NCBI RefSeq assembly: GCF_902506375.1 | Contig: NZ_LR733284.1 | Location: forward strand, 3,556,160-3,620,159 | From: Microbacterium sp. 8M | GTDB taxonomy: Bacteria; Actinomycetota; Actinomycetes; Actinomycetales; Microbacteriaceae | Direction: 5' to 3' | DNA: 64,000 bases | Shown here: in pieces, positions 44,567-53,341 of the stretch | How positions within the stretch are numbered: the first letter of the stretch is position 1 | Layout of the letters: the number at the start of each line of letters is the position of its first letter | Made by a program: the position numbers and the translations under genes | The notes under the pieces: generated by a model | What the model was told of the DNA's origin: nothing | The model's database searches: none | The model's input: only the letters and a program-made list of their open reading frames with translations

Positions 44567-45214
44567 ATGGTCACGACAACGTCGGCGCGCGTGAAATCAC
44601 GGCCCGAGACCGAGCGAAAGCGCACGGAGATCCTCGACGCGGCGATCGAGATCTTCGGCGCGAAAGGATCCACCAACGGCACCCTCGCCGACATCGCCGA
44701 GCAGGTCGGCATGACGCACGCCGGGGTGCTGCACCACTTCGGGTCGAAGCAGAAGCTCCTGCTCGAGGTGCTCGACTACCGCGACAAGAGCGACGTCGCC
44801 GAGCTGGCCGATCAGCACATCCCCGATGGCCCTGAACTGTTCCTGCACCTGGTCAAGACAGCGCTCGCGAACGAACGACGTCCCGGGATCGTGCAGACGT
44901 ACACGGTGCTGTCGAACGAGTCGGTGACCGACGGGCATCCCGCCCGGGCCTTCTTCGAGCACCGCTACGACAAGCTCCGCACCGAGGTGTCGGCGGCGTT
45001 CCTCGAGCTGTGCGCCCAGGAGGGCGTGACCGACACCGCCGTGATCGGCAAGGCCGCGGCGTCGATCCTCGCGGTCATGGACGGGCTGCAGCTGCAGTGG
45101 CTGCTGGACCCCACGGCTGTCGACCTGGCCGACGCCAGCGCCTTCGCGATCCAGGCGATCGTCAACGGCGTGCTGCATCCGGGCCCCGCCCTGGAGACCT
45201 ACGCCGGCCGGTGA
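44567..45214 (+). CDS. TetR-family repressor of the Opp-type operon
   Basis: A 215-residue TetR protein. HTH: ILDAAIEIFGAKGSTNGTLADIA with EQVGMTHAGVLHHFGSKQKL (cited in two parts) is complete. ATG 44567 has GAAGGGG 5 nt before; the frame from 44543 lacks a site. Divergent to the solute-binding protein with the palindromic operator between, so it very likely regulates the importer operon and itself. The ligand, perhaps a beta-glucoside, is unknown. Confidence 0.92.
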   Translation: MVTTTSARVKSRPETERKRTEILDAAIEIFGAKGSTNGTLADIAEQVGMTHAGVLHHFGSKQKLLLEVLDYRDKSDVAELADQHIPDGPELFLHLVKTALANERRPGIVQTYTVLSNESVTDGHPARAFFEHRYDKLRTEVSAAFLELCAQEGVTDTAVIGKAAASILAVMDGLQLQWLLDPTAVDLADASAFAIQAIVNGVLHPGPALETYAGR

Positions 45215-45248
45215 CGGCGCATCGGCGGGCCCCCCGGCCGGATCCGCG

Positions 45249-45254
45249 TAGGCT
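45249..45254 (+). promoter_or_regulatory. -10 hexamer TAGGCT, 7 nt before M20 start
   Basis: TAGGCT followed by 7 nt and the ATG, with no ribosome site, suggests a leaderless transcript separate from tetR. Confidence 0.5.
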
Positions 45255-45261
45255 CGGCGCT

Positions 45262-46476
45262 ATGACGATCGACCTCGAAGCGCTCTTCATCGACCTGCAC
45301 CGCAACCCCGAGCTGTCGTTCCAGGAGGTGCGCACCGCGGGCATCGCCGCAGGGCACCTCCGCGACCTGGGGCTCGAGGTCACCCAGGGGGTCGGGCGCA
45401 CGGGCGTCGTCGGCGTGCTGCGCAACGGCGACGGCCCGGTGGTCTGGGCGCGCGCCGACATGGACGCCCTGCCCGTCGTCGAGGAGTCGGGACTGCCCTA
45501 CGCCAGCACCGCGCGAGGCGTGGACGCCGAGGGCCGCGAGGTCGGCATCATGCACGCCTGCGGCCACGACATGCACGTGACCGCCATGATCGGCGCCGTG
45601 GAGGAGCTCGTCCGCACCAGGGACGAGTGGTCGGGCACTCTGGTCGTGGTGATCCAGCCGGCCGAGGAGTTCGGCGCCGGCGCCCGCGCGATGCTGGACG
45701 ACGGCGCGCTCGACCGGTTCCCGCGGCCGGACGTCGTCATCGGGCAGCACGTCACCCCGCTCCCCGCCGGCATGATCGGCGTGCGCCCCGGACCGCAGAT
45801 GTCGGCCTCCGACGGCCTGCACGTGGTGCTGCACGGCCGGGGAGGGCACGGCTCCCGCCCGCACTCCACGATCGACCCCGTGGTCATGGCCGCCGCCACG
45901 GTCATGCGCCTGCAGACCGTGGTCTCGCGCGAGGTGGATCCGCACGACCTCGCCGTGGTCACGGTGGGCGCCATCCACGCCGGCACCAAGAACAACATCA
46001 TCCCGGCCGAGGCCACGCTCGATCTCAGCCTGCGCTACCCCGACGACGCGCTGCGGACCAAGATGCTCGCGAAGGTGGAGCGCGTGATCAAGGCCGAGGC
46101 CATGGCGAGCGGCGCCACGGAGGAGCCGACGATCGAGACGCTGCACACGCTCCCCGCCACCATCAACGACGCCGCCGCCACGGAGCGCGCGACCGCGGCC
46201 TTCCGCGCCGCGTTCGGCGAGGACAACGTGGTCGACCCCGGGCTGTTCACCGGCAGCGAGGACGTGTCATGGTTCGCCCGCGACGCCGGCGTGCCTCTCG
46301 TGTTCTGGTTCTGGGGCGGCATCGCCCCCGCCCGCTTCGCCGCCGCGGTGGCCCACGGCACGGTCGACAGTGAGATCGCGACAAACCACTCCCCGTACTT
46401 CGCCGTCGAGATCCACCCGACGATCGAGGTCGGAGTCAAGGCGCTCACGGTCGCGGCGCGGGAGTTCCTGGGGTGA
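45262..46476 (+). CDS. M20D-family amidohydrolase
   Basis: A 404-residue metal-dependent amidohydrolase of the hippurate/N-acyl-amino-acid type. LHRNPELSFQEVRTAGIA opens the domain; WARADMDALPVVEESG, IMHACGHDMHVTAMIGA, IQPAEEFGAGARAML and GSEDVSWFARDAGVP supply metal ligands and the catalytic Glu. A dimerisation domain lies between (GGHGSRPHSTIDP). It releases an amino acid from an N-acyl conjugate, but the substrate is unknown. Frame extension upstream to 45010 is an alternate frame of the TetR gene. Confidence 0.93.
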   Translation: MTIDLEALFIDLHRNPELSFQEVRTAGIAAGHLRDLGLEVTQGVGRTGVVGVLRNGDGPVVWARADMDALPVVEESGLPYASTARGVDAEGREVGIMHACGHDMHVTAMIGAVEELVRTRDEWSGTLVVVIQPAEEFGAGARAMLDDGALDRFPRPDVVIGQHVTPLPAGMIGVRPGPQMSASDGLHVVLHGRGGHGSRPHSTIDPVVMAAATVMRLQTVVSREVDPHDLAVVTVGAIHAGTKNNIIPAEATLDLSLRYPDDALRTKMLAKVERVIKAEAMASGATEEPTIETLHTLPATINDAAATERATAAFRAAFGEDNVVDPGLFTGSEDVSWFARDAGVPLVFWFWGGIAPARFAAAVAHGTVDSEIATNHSPYFAVEIHPTIEVGVKALTVAAREFLG

Positions 46477-46955
46477 CCGAGGAGGGATCCGTGGTCCACC
46501 CCCTCGTGGCACCCGGCCGGACGCGTCGACTCAGACCGTGGCTCATCGCGGTGATCGCCGTCGTGGGCGCGATCGCGATCGCCGCCACCGCCGTCTCCGT
46601 GACCCTCGCCGTGGTGCGCGACTCCCGCTACACGACGAACGTCACCCTCTCGTTGAGCTACGTCGGCGACGACGGGCGGACCTACTCCTGCACGTACGAC
46701 TACAGCACCCCGAACAGTGCGCCGATGCCTGCTGCCGTCGCGCAGGAGATGAACGAGCGGGACTGGTCCGGGACCGGGCAGCGGATGTACGAATGGGCCA
46801 AGGCCCATCGGGCCGCGGAGGGCTCGACGTGGGGTCTCGCGATGGACGAGTTCGTCCGCTTTCCGCCGTGGCAGGTCGAGACCAGCACCCGGTCCACGCA
46901 CGAGTTGTGGTCGAGGGAGCGCCCGGGCAGCACGTGCGAAGACGGCCTGCGATGA
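46473..46955 (+). CDS. hypothetical membrane-anchored protein
   Basis: A 160-residue protein with one N-terminal membrane helix (about residues 22-46, LIAVIAVVGAIAIAATAVSV) and an outward domain with two Cys that could form a disulfide (YSCTYDY and PGSTCEDG). Not a recognised family. The GTG at 46473 overlaps the M20 stop by 4 bp, so it is translated with the amidohydrolase. Downstream 64 bp hold nothing I recognise before the convergent sortase gene. Confidence 0.6.
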   Translation: MTEEGSVVHPLVAPGRTRRLRPWLIAVIAVVGAIAIAATAVSVTLAVVRDSRYTTNVTLSLSYVGDDGRTYSCTYDYSTPNSAPMPAAVAQEMNERDWSGTGQRMYEWAKAHRAAEGSTWGLAMDEFVRFPPWQVETSTRSTHELWSRERPGSTCEDGLR

Positions 46956-47019
46956 ACGGGCTGCGCCCCGCTTGACGGCAGGGGATGCGATGTCCTGCGG
47001 CGCCTGCCCCGGGCGACGG

Positions 47020-47991
47020 TCACACGCCGATCGGCGCGTCCGTCCCCGCGTCGACGGATCCCGGCGCCTCGACGAGGGCCTCTGCTCCGCGGGCGACGTC
47101 GCGACGGGGACGCCCGGCGGCGGCGACGACGCCGACCAGCAGCAGGAGAGCGGCGCCGATCACGAGCGTCCACCAGGGGAAGCCGGGGATGTCCGGCGGC
47201 GCACCGGCGGCATCCAGATCCTTCTGCGGGGTCGGCGTCACGCGCTCGCCCGTGACCAGGATGCGGTGCGTGTTGATGCCGAGCGGGGTGCAGGTCACGA
47301 GGGTGACGAGGTCCTCCCCCGGCTGCGCGCTCAGCGTCTGCGTCTCCTCGGGGAGGACGACCTTGGTGTCGCGCACCCGATAGGTCAGCACCTCACCGAA
47401 CACCTCGACGGTGAAGGTGTCGCCGACCTTGAGCTGGTCGAGGTTGTCGAACAGGGTCGCGCCGGCGAGACCGCGGTGGGCCGTGAGCACGGAGTGCTGG
47501 TCGGTCCCGCCGACGGGGAGGGACGTGCCCTCGAGATGCCCGACGCCCTTGGTCAGCGTCGTGTCGGAGGTGCCGTGGTAGATCGGCAGGTCGACGCCGA
47601 TGGCGGGGATGCGCAGCCGGGCCATGACGCCGTCGGCGTCGGCCCTGAGCATGCGCGAGTAGTCGAAGCCGGGCGCGGCGGCGGTGCTCGTGGGGATGCG
47701 CGACCCCGGTGCGACGAGCGCCCCGCCGACCAGGGCCCGGTTGTACGCGCTGGCCTGATCGAGCGCCTGCTGCCGGGCGTCGGTCGCGGATCCCCCGACC
47801 TCGGCGTCCACCTTCACGATCAGCTGCGACTGGTTGTACTGCGACCACCAGCTCGCCACCGTGGGGTACATCAGCACGAGGACGCCGACGAAGGCGACGG
47901 CGGCGAGCAGCGCGGTCGTCCAGGGCATCCGCCAGCGCGGGCGGGGCGCGGGCCTCGCGTCGCGGCGGCGCAGCGGCACGGTCTGGCTCAC
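47020..47991 (-). CDS. srtC: class C (pilus-type) sortase
   Basis: A 323-residue membrane transpeptidase. The N-terminal helix (about 25-42) and C-terminal helix (about 270-292) frame the sortase barrel. Catalytic His172 (VLTAHRGLAG), Cys234 (TLVTCTPLGIN) and Arg243 (THRILVTGER) form the active site; the TLVTCTPxGxNxHR form marks class C sortases, which polymerise pilins. It follows the backbone pilin gene after a strong hairpin. It should couple the LPLTG Thr of one subunit to the pilin Lys of another. Confidence 0.96.
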   Translation of the reverse strand: MSQTVPLRRRDARPAPRPRWRMPWTTALLAAVAFVGVLVLMYPTVASWWSQYNQSQLIVKVDAEVGGSATDARQQALDQASAYNRALVGGALVAPGSRIPTSTAAAPGFDYSRMLRADADGVMARLRIPAIGVDLPIYHGTSDTTLTKGVGHLEGTSLPVGGTDQHSVLTAHRGLAGATLFDNLDQLKVGDTFTVEVFGEVLTYRVRDTKVVLPEETQTLSAQPGEDLVTLVTCTPLGINTHRILVTGERVTPTPQKDLDAAGAPPDIPGFPWWTLVIGAALLLLVGVVAAAGRPRRDVARGAEALVEAPGSVDAGTDAPIGV

Positions 47992-48077
47992 GACGACTCC
48001 TCTCAGCCTCGATGCGCTGATGTGAGCGGATCCGGGCCGCTCGGGTGCTGAGCGGGAAGGATCAGCGGGAAAGGGAA

Positions 48078-48112
48078 GAGGAGGGCAGGAGCTCTGGGGG
48101 CCTGCCCTCCTC
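48078..48112 (-). terminator. hairpin between backbone pilin and sortase
   Basis: A perfect 12-bp stem (GAGGAGGGCAGG at 48078-48089, complement at 48101-48112) with an 11-nt loop. Its position between pilin and sortase suggests partial termination, so that pilin is made in excess of the enzyme. Confidence 0.65.
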
Positions 48113-48159
48113 GAGTCCGTCAGCGATCCTCGAGGGGACCGCTCACGGACGTCTGATCA

Positions 48160-49566
48160 TCAGTGACGACGGGCGCGCACGCGACGCACCAGGATCGCAC
48201 TGACGCCGGCGACGACCAGCAGGCCGCCGATGACGGCGAACAGCGTGCTGCCCGCGCCACCGGTCAGCGGCAGGTTCGGACCGAACTGCTGGGTGTTGGA
48301 GATCGTGATGCTCGTCGGGTCGGCCTGACCGTTGGCGGTCACGGTGACCTGGGTCCACGGGTCGGCGGGCAGCACGTAGCCGGCCGGCGCCTGCGTCTCC
48401 TTGAGCCAGTAGTCCTTGCTCTTCACGTCGTTGTTGCCGACCCACAGGCCGTCGATGAGGATCTGGCCGTTGGCGTCGGTCGTGACCGGACCGGCGACCT
48501 TGGTGCCGTTCTTGGCGTCGTAGACCTCGAAGATCGCGCCCTGGAGCGTGTTCTTCGTGTTGCCGTCCTGCTTGACGACCTTCAGCGGACCCCAGTTGGT
48601 CTGCGGGGTGTTGGTGGTGCGGTCGGAGCCGTTGGTGTTGACGACGGCGGTGTTCAGGATCTGGCCGTCGGCGCCGAGCGACGTCACGGTGGTGGTGATG
48701 TCGGCGGTGACCGCGGTCTTGCCCGCGAGCTTGCCGAGACCGGTCGCGGTGAAGGTGATCACGGTGTTGCCGGAGACGGTGTAGTCGGTGCCCTCGGCGA
48801 GGGTGGTGCCGTCGATCTTGACCACGGCGCCGACGTAGGTCAGGCGCGAGTCGAGGTTGTCGGTGATCGAGAAGCTGCGGTAGGTGTCACCCGCGGCCAG
48901 GGCCGGGATCGGCGCGTCGACCGTCCAGACGATCTGCGAGCCGAGCACCGGGGCCTTCGGGTCGGCGACGGTCTTGGTCGGCTCGGTCGTGTTCAGCTTG
49001 TTCTTGGGGTACACGTGCACGTTGTAGAGCCAGGTGCCCTGGTTCGGGTAGGGCACGGAGACCAGGAACGGCTGGACCGGCGAGACGATCGGATTCGGGC
49101 CCGAGCTGGTCTCGGTCACCAGGTACAGACCGTATGGCAGGTCGGAGACCACGGCCTGCCCGGAGGCGTCGGTGGTCGCGGTCGTGCCGGTGCCGAGCGA
49201 GAACGGCGCCGACGACACGTTCGCCGGGGTCGCGGTCTTCGCCTGGTCCCAGCCCGCGGCGGTGGTGAGGTCGATCGGCGTGCCGTTCGCGCTCACGCGC
49301 TGCACGCTGAACTGGACCCCCTCGAGGCCCTGCCCGAGCGCGGCGATCTTCGCCGGGTCGGTGATCTGGGTGCCGTCACCCGCGGCGCCGGGGTCGCCGG
49401 CGTGCTTGTGGATGGTGATGCTGCCCGTGGTGCCCGTGATGTTCGACGGGCTCAGCGTGTCGGCGGCGTTGGCGGCCGGCGACACGGCGAGGGCGCCGAG
49501 GGCGGCGAGGGCCGCGACTCCGAGCCCGGCTGCGAGCTTGCGCAGCCCGAGAGACCTGCTGGTCAT
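48160..49566 (-). CDS. backbone pilin of SpaA/FimP type
   Basis: A 468-residue major pilin. Signal peptide (cleavage after about residue 35, ANAA-DT), a pilin motif with YPKNK at 186-190 whose Lys188 should be the acceptor, an E-box (YWLKETQAPAGYVL), and a cell-wall sorting signal LPLTG at about 432 followed by a hydrophobic helix and RRVRARRH. Beta-rich Cna-B-like domains with Lys and Asn for isopeptide bonds lie between. ATG 49566 has AGCAGGAAC upstream. It is polymerised by the adjacent class C sortase. Confidence 0.95.
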   Translation of the reverse strand: MTSRSLGLRKLAAGLGVAALAALGALAVSPAANAADTLSPSNITGTTGSITIHKHAGDPGAAGDGTQITDPAKIAALGQGLEGVQFSVQRVSANGTPIDLTTAAGWDQAKTATPANVSSAPFSLGTGTTATTDASGQAVVSDLPYGLYLVTETSSGPNPIVSPVQPFLVSVPYPNQGTWLYNVHVYPKNKLNTTEPTKTVADPKAPVLGSQIVWTVDAPIPALAAGDTYRSFSITDNLDSRLTYVGAVVKIDGTTLAEGTDYTVSGNTVITFTATGLGKLAGKTAVTADITTTVTSLGADGQILNTAVVNTNGSDRTTNTPQTNWGPLKVVKQDGNTKNTLQGAIFEVYDAKNGTKVAGPVTTDANGQILIDGLWVGNNDVKSKDYWLKETQAPAGYVLPADPWTQVTVTANGQADPTSITISNTQQFGPNLPLTGGAGSTLFAVIGGLLVVAGVSAILVRRVRARRH

Positions 49567-49611
49567 TTCCGTTCCTGCTTTCTTTGTGGTTCGTCGACCG
49601 ACACCCGTCGG

Positions 49612-49633
49612 CCGACAGTCGTCCTGCTGTCGG
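49612..49633. repeat. small inverted repeat between the pilin genes
   Basis: CCGACAG at 49612-49618 pairs with CTGTCGG at 49627-49633; the 8-nt loop is CAGGACGA-like. It may be an mRNA stabilising or processing hairpin. Confidence 0.35.
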
Positions 49634-49649
49634 TGAGGTGGGTGATGGG

Positions 49650-52019
49650 TCAGGAGGCGCGTCGCGCGTTCCGTCGGATCCGGAGGATGCCGAGGAGCGT
49701 GAGCGCGGAGAACACGAGGGCACCGCCGGCGAGGAGGAAGGCATCGCTTCCGAGGCCTCCCGTCAGCGGGAGCACCGCGCCGGGCTGCTGCTCGTTCGGC
49801 TGGGCGCCGATGTCGATCGTGGTGCCGGCGTTGGCGGCGTTCACCGTGAAGGTGAACGAACCCGCCGCGATGTAGCCGGCGGGAGCCAGCGTCTCCTTCG
49901 CGGAGTAGGTTCCCCAGGCGAGCTTGTCCAGGCGGAAGGCGCCCGGCGCCGAGTCGAGGTCGGGACCGGTGCACGGGGCCGTGGTGCAGTCCTTGACCAC
50001 GAGGCCCTGAGCGGGAAGGCCCGGGCCGGTGATCGTCCACTCGGATCCGGCGAGCTGGGCGCCCGTCGCCTTGGAGGTCTTGGTCCAGGCGGCGGATCCG
50101 GGCTTGCTCGCGTTCGTGATCGTGCACACCGCGTTCGCGTTCGCCGCGACGGTGACGGAGGATCCGCTCACGGTCGCTCCGGTGCAGGTCCAGGCGCCCG
50201 CTGCGTAGCCCGAGGGGCTGCCGCTCTCGGAGAGCGCGTAGGTGCCGGGGGCGACGACGGCGCTCGTCACGCTCGGGTCGCCGGTCTTGCCGGTGATCGT
50301 CTGCGTGCCGCTCGCGGTGAGCGTCCAGTCGGAGGCCACGGAGCTGCCGCCGTAGGTGTTGTCGACCTGCTTCTTCAGCGTCAGCGCGGCCGCCGACGGC
50401 TTGTTCGTGATCGTGCAGGCCACCGCGTCGCCCGGGGCGACGCCGGTGACGTCCGCGCCGGTGGCGCCCGGAAGCGTCACGGTACGCTGCGAGCCGCTCA
50501 GCGGGGTGACGACGCAGCTGCCGCTGACGAAGTCCCACCCGCTCTTCTGCGTCTCCGACACCCGCACGGTCGCCCGCGACGTCTGCTTGTCGAACGCGAC
50601 GGTCCAGTTCACGTCACCCGAGGCGGGCGTCGTCTGCGCGGTCGCGGAAGGGGTGGACGTGGCGGTGCCGGCGGTCGCGGTGGTCGCGGCGCCGAGGCTC
50701 CAGCCCGAGCCAGGCGCAGGGTTGCTGCCGGTGATGTCGAGCACGGTCTTGTGCACGGAGACGGTCGCCAGCAGCGGGGAGTTCGTGATGGTGCACACGA
50801 CGCTCGCACCCGAGCGGTTCGGGATCGTGAGCTGGCCGGCCGAGGTCGGCACCGTCGCGCCGGTGTCGTCGACGCAGGCGAGCGAGCTGGCGTAGTCGGC
50901 CAGCGTGCCGGGCGATCCTGACGCCATCGACTCGGACACCGTGTACGCGTTGTTCTGGATCACCGGCAGCGGCCCGATCTGGGCGGCCTGGACTCCGGTG
51001 GCGGTCCCGGTCGTCGTCGCGGTCGCGGACTCGGTGGTGCCGCTCTTGACCGACAGGCGGAACTGGTCACCGGCGTGGGCGCGCGCCACGACGTTCTTCA
51101 GGACCGTGAGGTTCGCGGGCGAGTTGCAGCTCGCCAGATCCGTGCTCGAGAGGCTCCTGGTGACGTCACCGCCGATCTGGGCGCCGGTCGAGGCGTTGTA
51201 CTCGCGGACGGTGGTGGCGTTGCCGAGGTACATCGAGCCGGTCGTGTTGAACGCCATGCCGTTGATGTTGGAGAAGCCGAACGGGGTGAACGAGAACGAC
51301 GGCGACGACGCGAGCTGCCCACCGGTGCCGGCGGCGAGCGCCGCCGCGGTGACCGAGTACACCGTCGTGGTGGACGCGCTGCCAACCACGTACAGGTTGC
51401 CGTTGGCGTCGAACGCCATGTCGCCGTTGGTCCCGCCTGCGGCGGAGGTGTCGATCGTGCCGACCAGCGAGAACGCGCCGGTGCTCAGCACGTACTTGTA
51501 GATGTAGAAGCTGCCGGAGGCGAACCCGCCGAAGAAGTAGTCGCCGGTCTTCAGGTCGATCGCACCGGCGATGAGCGTCGCGGACGTCGTGTAGCTGTCG
51601 CCCGTGGGCTTCCACGTGGATCCGTCGAAGTACCAGATGGTCGCGGTGCGGCTGTTGTTCGTCCGCTCGTACGCGATCGCGGTGGCGCCGTTCGCGCCGA
51701 TGCCCAGGCCGTTGAAGGACGAGACGCCCGATGCCGGGGTGCCGACCGACGTGACGGCGCCATTCGCGACACGCTGCAGCTGCCCGGTGCCCGACAGCGC
51801 GTAGAAGGTTCCGGTCGCGCAGACCAGGCCGGCGCTGGTCGAGGGGGTCACGCGCACGGCCGCGGGGGCCGTCACGGCGGACCGCACCGACGTCGACGGC
51901 GCGCCGCTCAAGCCCAGTGAGGCGGGTGCGGCCTGCGCGGCGGGCGTCGCGACGAGCGCCAGAGCGATGCTCGTGCCGAGCGCCACAACGGCGCGCGCGA
52001 AGTATTCCCCAAGCTTCAT
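49650..52019 (-). CDS. putative pilus tip adhesin with LPLTG anchor
   Basis: A 789-residue surface protein. A signal peptide (about 1-31, ending AAQAA) is followed by a 280-residue region of YVVGSAST/YFFGGFASGSFYI-like blades resembling the DUF6923 beta-propeller-like repeats of surface proteins. Then come four prealbumin-like or Cna-B-like repeats, three of them ending in CTITN, and an E-box (YSAKETLAPAGYI). LPLTGG at about 750 is followed by a helix and RRNARRAS. ATG 52019 has GGGGAG upstream. First gene of the pilus operon; attachment at the fibre tip is inferred from position and size. Confidence 0.85.
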   Translation of the reverse strand: MKLGEYFARAVVALGTSIALALVATPAAQAAPASLGLSGAPSTSVRSAVTAPAAVRVTPSTSAGLVCATGTFYALSGTGQLQRVANGAVTSVGTPASGVSSFNGLGIGANGATAIAYERTNNSRTATIWYFDGSTWKPTGDSYTTSATLIAGAIDLKTGDYFFGGFASGSFYIYKYVLSTGAFSLVGTIDTSAAGGTNGDMAFDANGNLYVVGSASTTTVYSVTAAALAAGTGGQLASSPSFSFTPFGFSNINGMAFNTTGSMYLGNATTVREYNASTGAQIGGDVTRSLSSTDLASCNSPANLTVLKNVVARAHAGDQFRLSVKSGTTESATATTTGTATGVQAAQIGPLPVIQNNAYTVSESMASGSPGTLADYASSLACVDDTGATVPTSAGQLTIPNRSGASVVCTITNSPLLATVSVHKTVLDITGSNPAPGSGWSLGAATTATAGTATSTPSATAQTTPASGDVNWTVAFDKQTSRATVRVSETQKSGWDFVSGSCVVTPLSGSQRTVTLPGATGADVTGVAPGDAVACTITNKPSAAALTLKKQVDNTYGGSSVASDWTLTASGTQTITGKTGDPSVTSAVVAPGTYALSESGSPSGYAAGAWTCTGATVSGSSVTVAANANAVCTITNASKPGSAAWTKTSKATGAQLAGSEWTITGPGLPAQGLVVKDCTTAPCTGPDLDSAPGAFRLDKLAWGTYSAKETLAPAGYIAAGSFTFTVNAANAGTTIDIGAQPNEQQPGAVLPLTGGLGSDAFLLAGGALVFSALTLLGILRIRRNARRAS

Positions 52020-52370
52020 CGTGCTCCCCAGACACAGCGGAAGGACAGCCCGCTCCCCGCGGATCATCCCTCACGAGAGCCGATCGCTCGGCTCTCTCCT
52101 CCCCAGCGGACCGTTCCCCCGGCCCGTTGTTCGGGAACCCATTTCCCGTGAGTCCCCTGCGGAAACCACTCCCCGTGGCATCCTCGTCACCGCCTCCGCG
52201 CGCATCCGGCCCCAGGGACGGATGCATTCATGCGCATGGACAGTGAATCTTGACGTCACGCTACGGCACGTTCGCCCGGATTACAAATCGACCCCCGCGC
52301 ATCCCCGTTCCGAAGCCTGAACGTTCAATATTCCGGGATGAGGATCCGGGCGCCATCGTGGATGAGGATC
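52020..52370. other. upstream region of the pilus operon
   Basis: A gene-free stretch of about 350 bp that must hold the pilus promoter. It is less GC-rich and contains a possible TTGTAA-17-TAGCGT promoter on the minus strand near 52255-52285, low confidence. No RNA gene or riboswitch is recognised. Confidence 0.4.
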
Positions 52371-52390
52371 CGGGGCGTCTCGACGCCCCG
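52371..52390 (-). terminator. hairpin after the alarmone synthetase gene
   Basis: CGGGGCGT at 52371-52378 pairs with ACGCCCCG at 52383-52390 around CTCG, 26 bp beyond the stop codon. A compact stem but with no U-tract. Confidence 0.55.
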
Positions 52391-52415
52391 CAGCACTTCG
52401 CGCGCCGAGAGCGGC

Positions 52416-53099
52416 TCAGACGTCGAGGGGCAGCACGGCGAGCGGAGCGTGCGCCTCGTGGTGCAGCCGCTCCATGCGGGCATCCAGCTCGCTGGCCGCC
52501 TCGGCCGCCGCGGTCAGGTCGCCGACGAGGTGCGCGGGCACCTGCCCCTGGAACTTGTAGTGGATCTTGTGCTCGAGGCTCGCCCAGAAGTCCATCGCGA
52601 TCGTGCGGAACTGCACCTCGACCGGGACCATGATCGGGCCGGACGAGAGGAACACGGGAACCTCGAGGATCGCGTGCAGGCTGCGGTAGCCGTTGGGCTT
52701 CGGAGCGGCGATGTAGTCCTTCACGATGCGCACGGTGACGTCGTCCTGCGCGGTGAGCAGGTCGAACAGGCGGTACACGTCGGCCACGAAGCTGCAGGTG
52801 ACCCGCACGCCGGCGATATCGGTGATGTGCTGGCGGATGGAGGCGAAGTCGGGCTCGATCCCGCGGCGCGCGATCTTCTCCACGATGCTGTCGGGCGACT
52901 TCACCCGGCTCTTCACGTGCTCGATCGGATTGTAGGAGTGGTGGTGGGTGAATTCGTCCCTGAGGATCGAGATCTTCGTCTCGATCTCCCGCATCCCGAA
53001 CTCGTACTCGTGCAGGAAGCGCTGGAACTCGTCGCGCAGCTCGCGGGCCTCGGAGAGGGTCTGATTCAGCGCGTCATCGTCGAGAGGGACCGTGCTCAT
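52416..53099 (-). CDS. small alarmone (p)ppGpp synthetase
   Basis: A 227-residue single-domain RelA/SpoT-like synthetase without hydrolase or TGS domains, i.e. RelQ/RelP-type. HVKSRVKSPDSIVEKIARRG, ITDIAGVRVTCSFVADVYRL, KDYIAAPKPNGYRSLHAILE and VEVQFRTIAMDFWASLEHKI contain the GTP- and ATP-binding and catalytic residues. It makes (p)ppGpp, the stringent signal, in the cytoplasm. ATG 53099 is six codons downstream of the longest frame; RelQ-type length supports it. It is divergent to kimA across 242 bp. Confidence 0.94.
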   Translation of the reverse strand: MSTVPLDDDALNQTLSEARELRDEFQRFLHEYEFGMREIETKISILRDEFTHHHSYNPIEHVKSRVKSPDSIVEKIARRGIEPDFASIRQHITDIAGVRVTCSFVADVYRLFDLLTAQDDVTVRIVKDYIAAPKPNGYRSLHAILEVPVFLSSGPIMVPVEVQFRTIAMDFWASLEHKIHYKFQGQVPAHLVGDLTAAAEAASELDARMERLHHEAHAPLAVLPLDV

Positions 53100-53304
53100 G
53101 CCTGCGACGCTACGCAATGGGCGTTCGGATCTCCTGTGCGTTCGTTCTGAGCGGACGCATCATGCGCCACAGAGCCTCCGGAACCGACGGCCGCACCTGC
53201 GGAGCGATGCGGGAGAACGCTCTCCGATACCGCTTACGGAGACACCCGGCGCCGAACCCGGGCAAAGAGTGATGGAACAGTGATGCAACAACCCGCGCGC
53301 GAAA

Positions 53305-53333
53305 TTGCATCGACCCCGTTGCAGGCGTAATTT
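53305..53333 (+). promoter_or_regulatory. kimA promoter, TTGCAT-17-TAATTT, leaderless
   Basis: TTGCAT (53305-53310), a 17-nt spacer and TAATTT (53328-53333) form a near-consensus vegetative promoter. Only 8 nt separate the -10 box from the GTG at 53342, so the mRNA should begin at the start codon. Confidence 0.75.
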
Positions 53334-53341
53334 AGCGGCTC

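Noticed and set aside
53100..53341. Possible c-di-AMP (ydaO-type) riboswitch before kimA
   Set aside because: I looked for the conserved GGGGAACC and CCGACAG-like segments and found only weak resemblance; the promoter right before the start codon leaves no room for a leader RNA.
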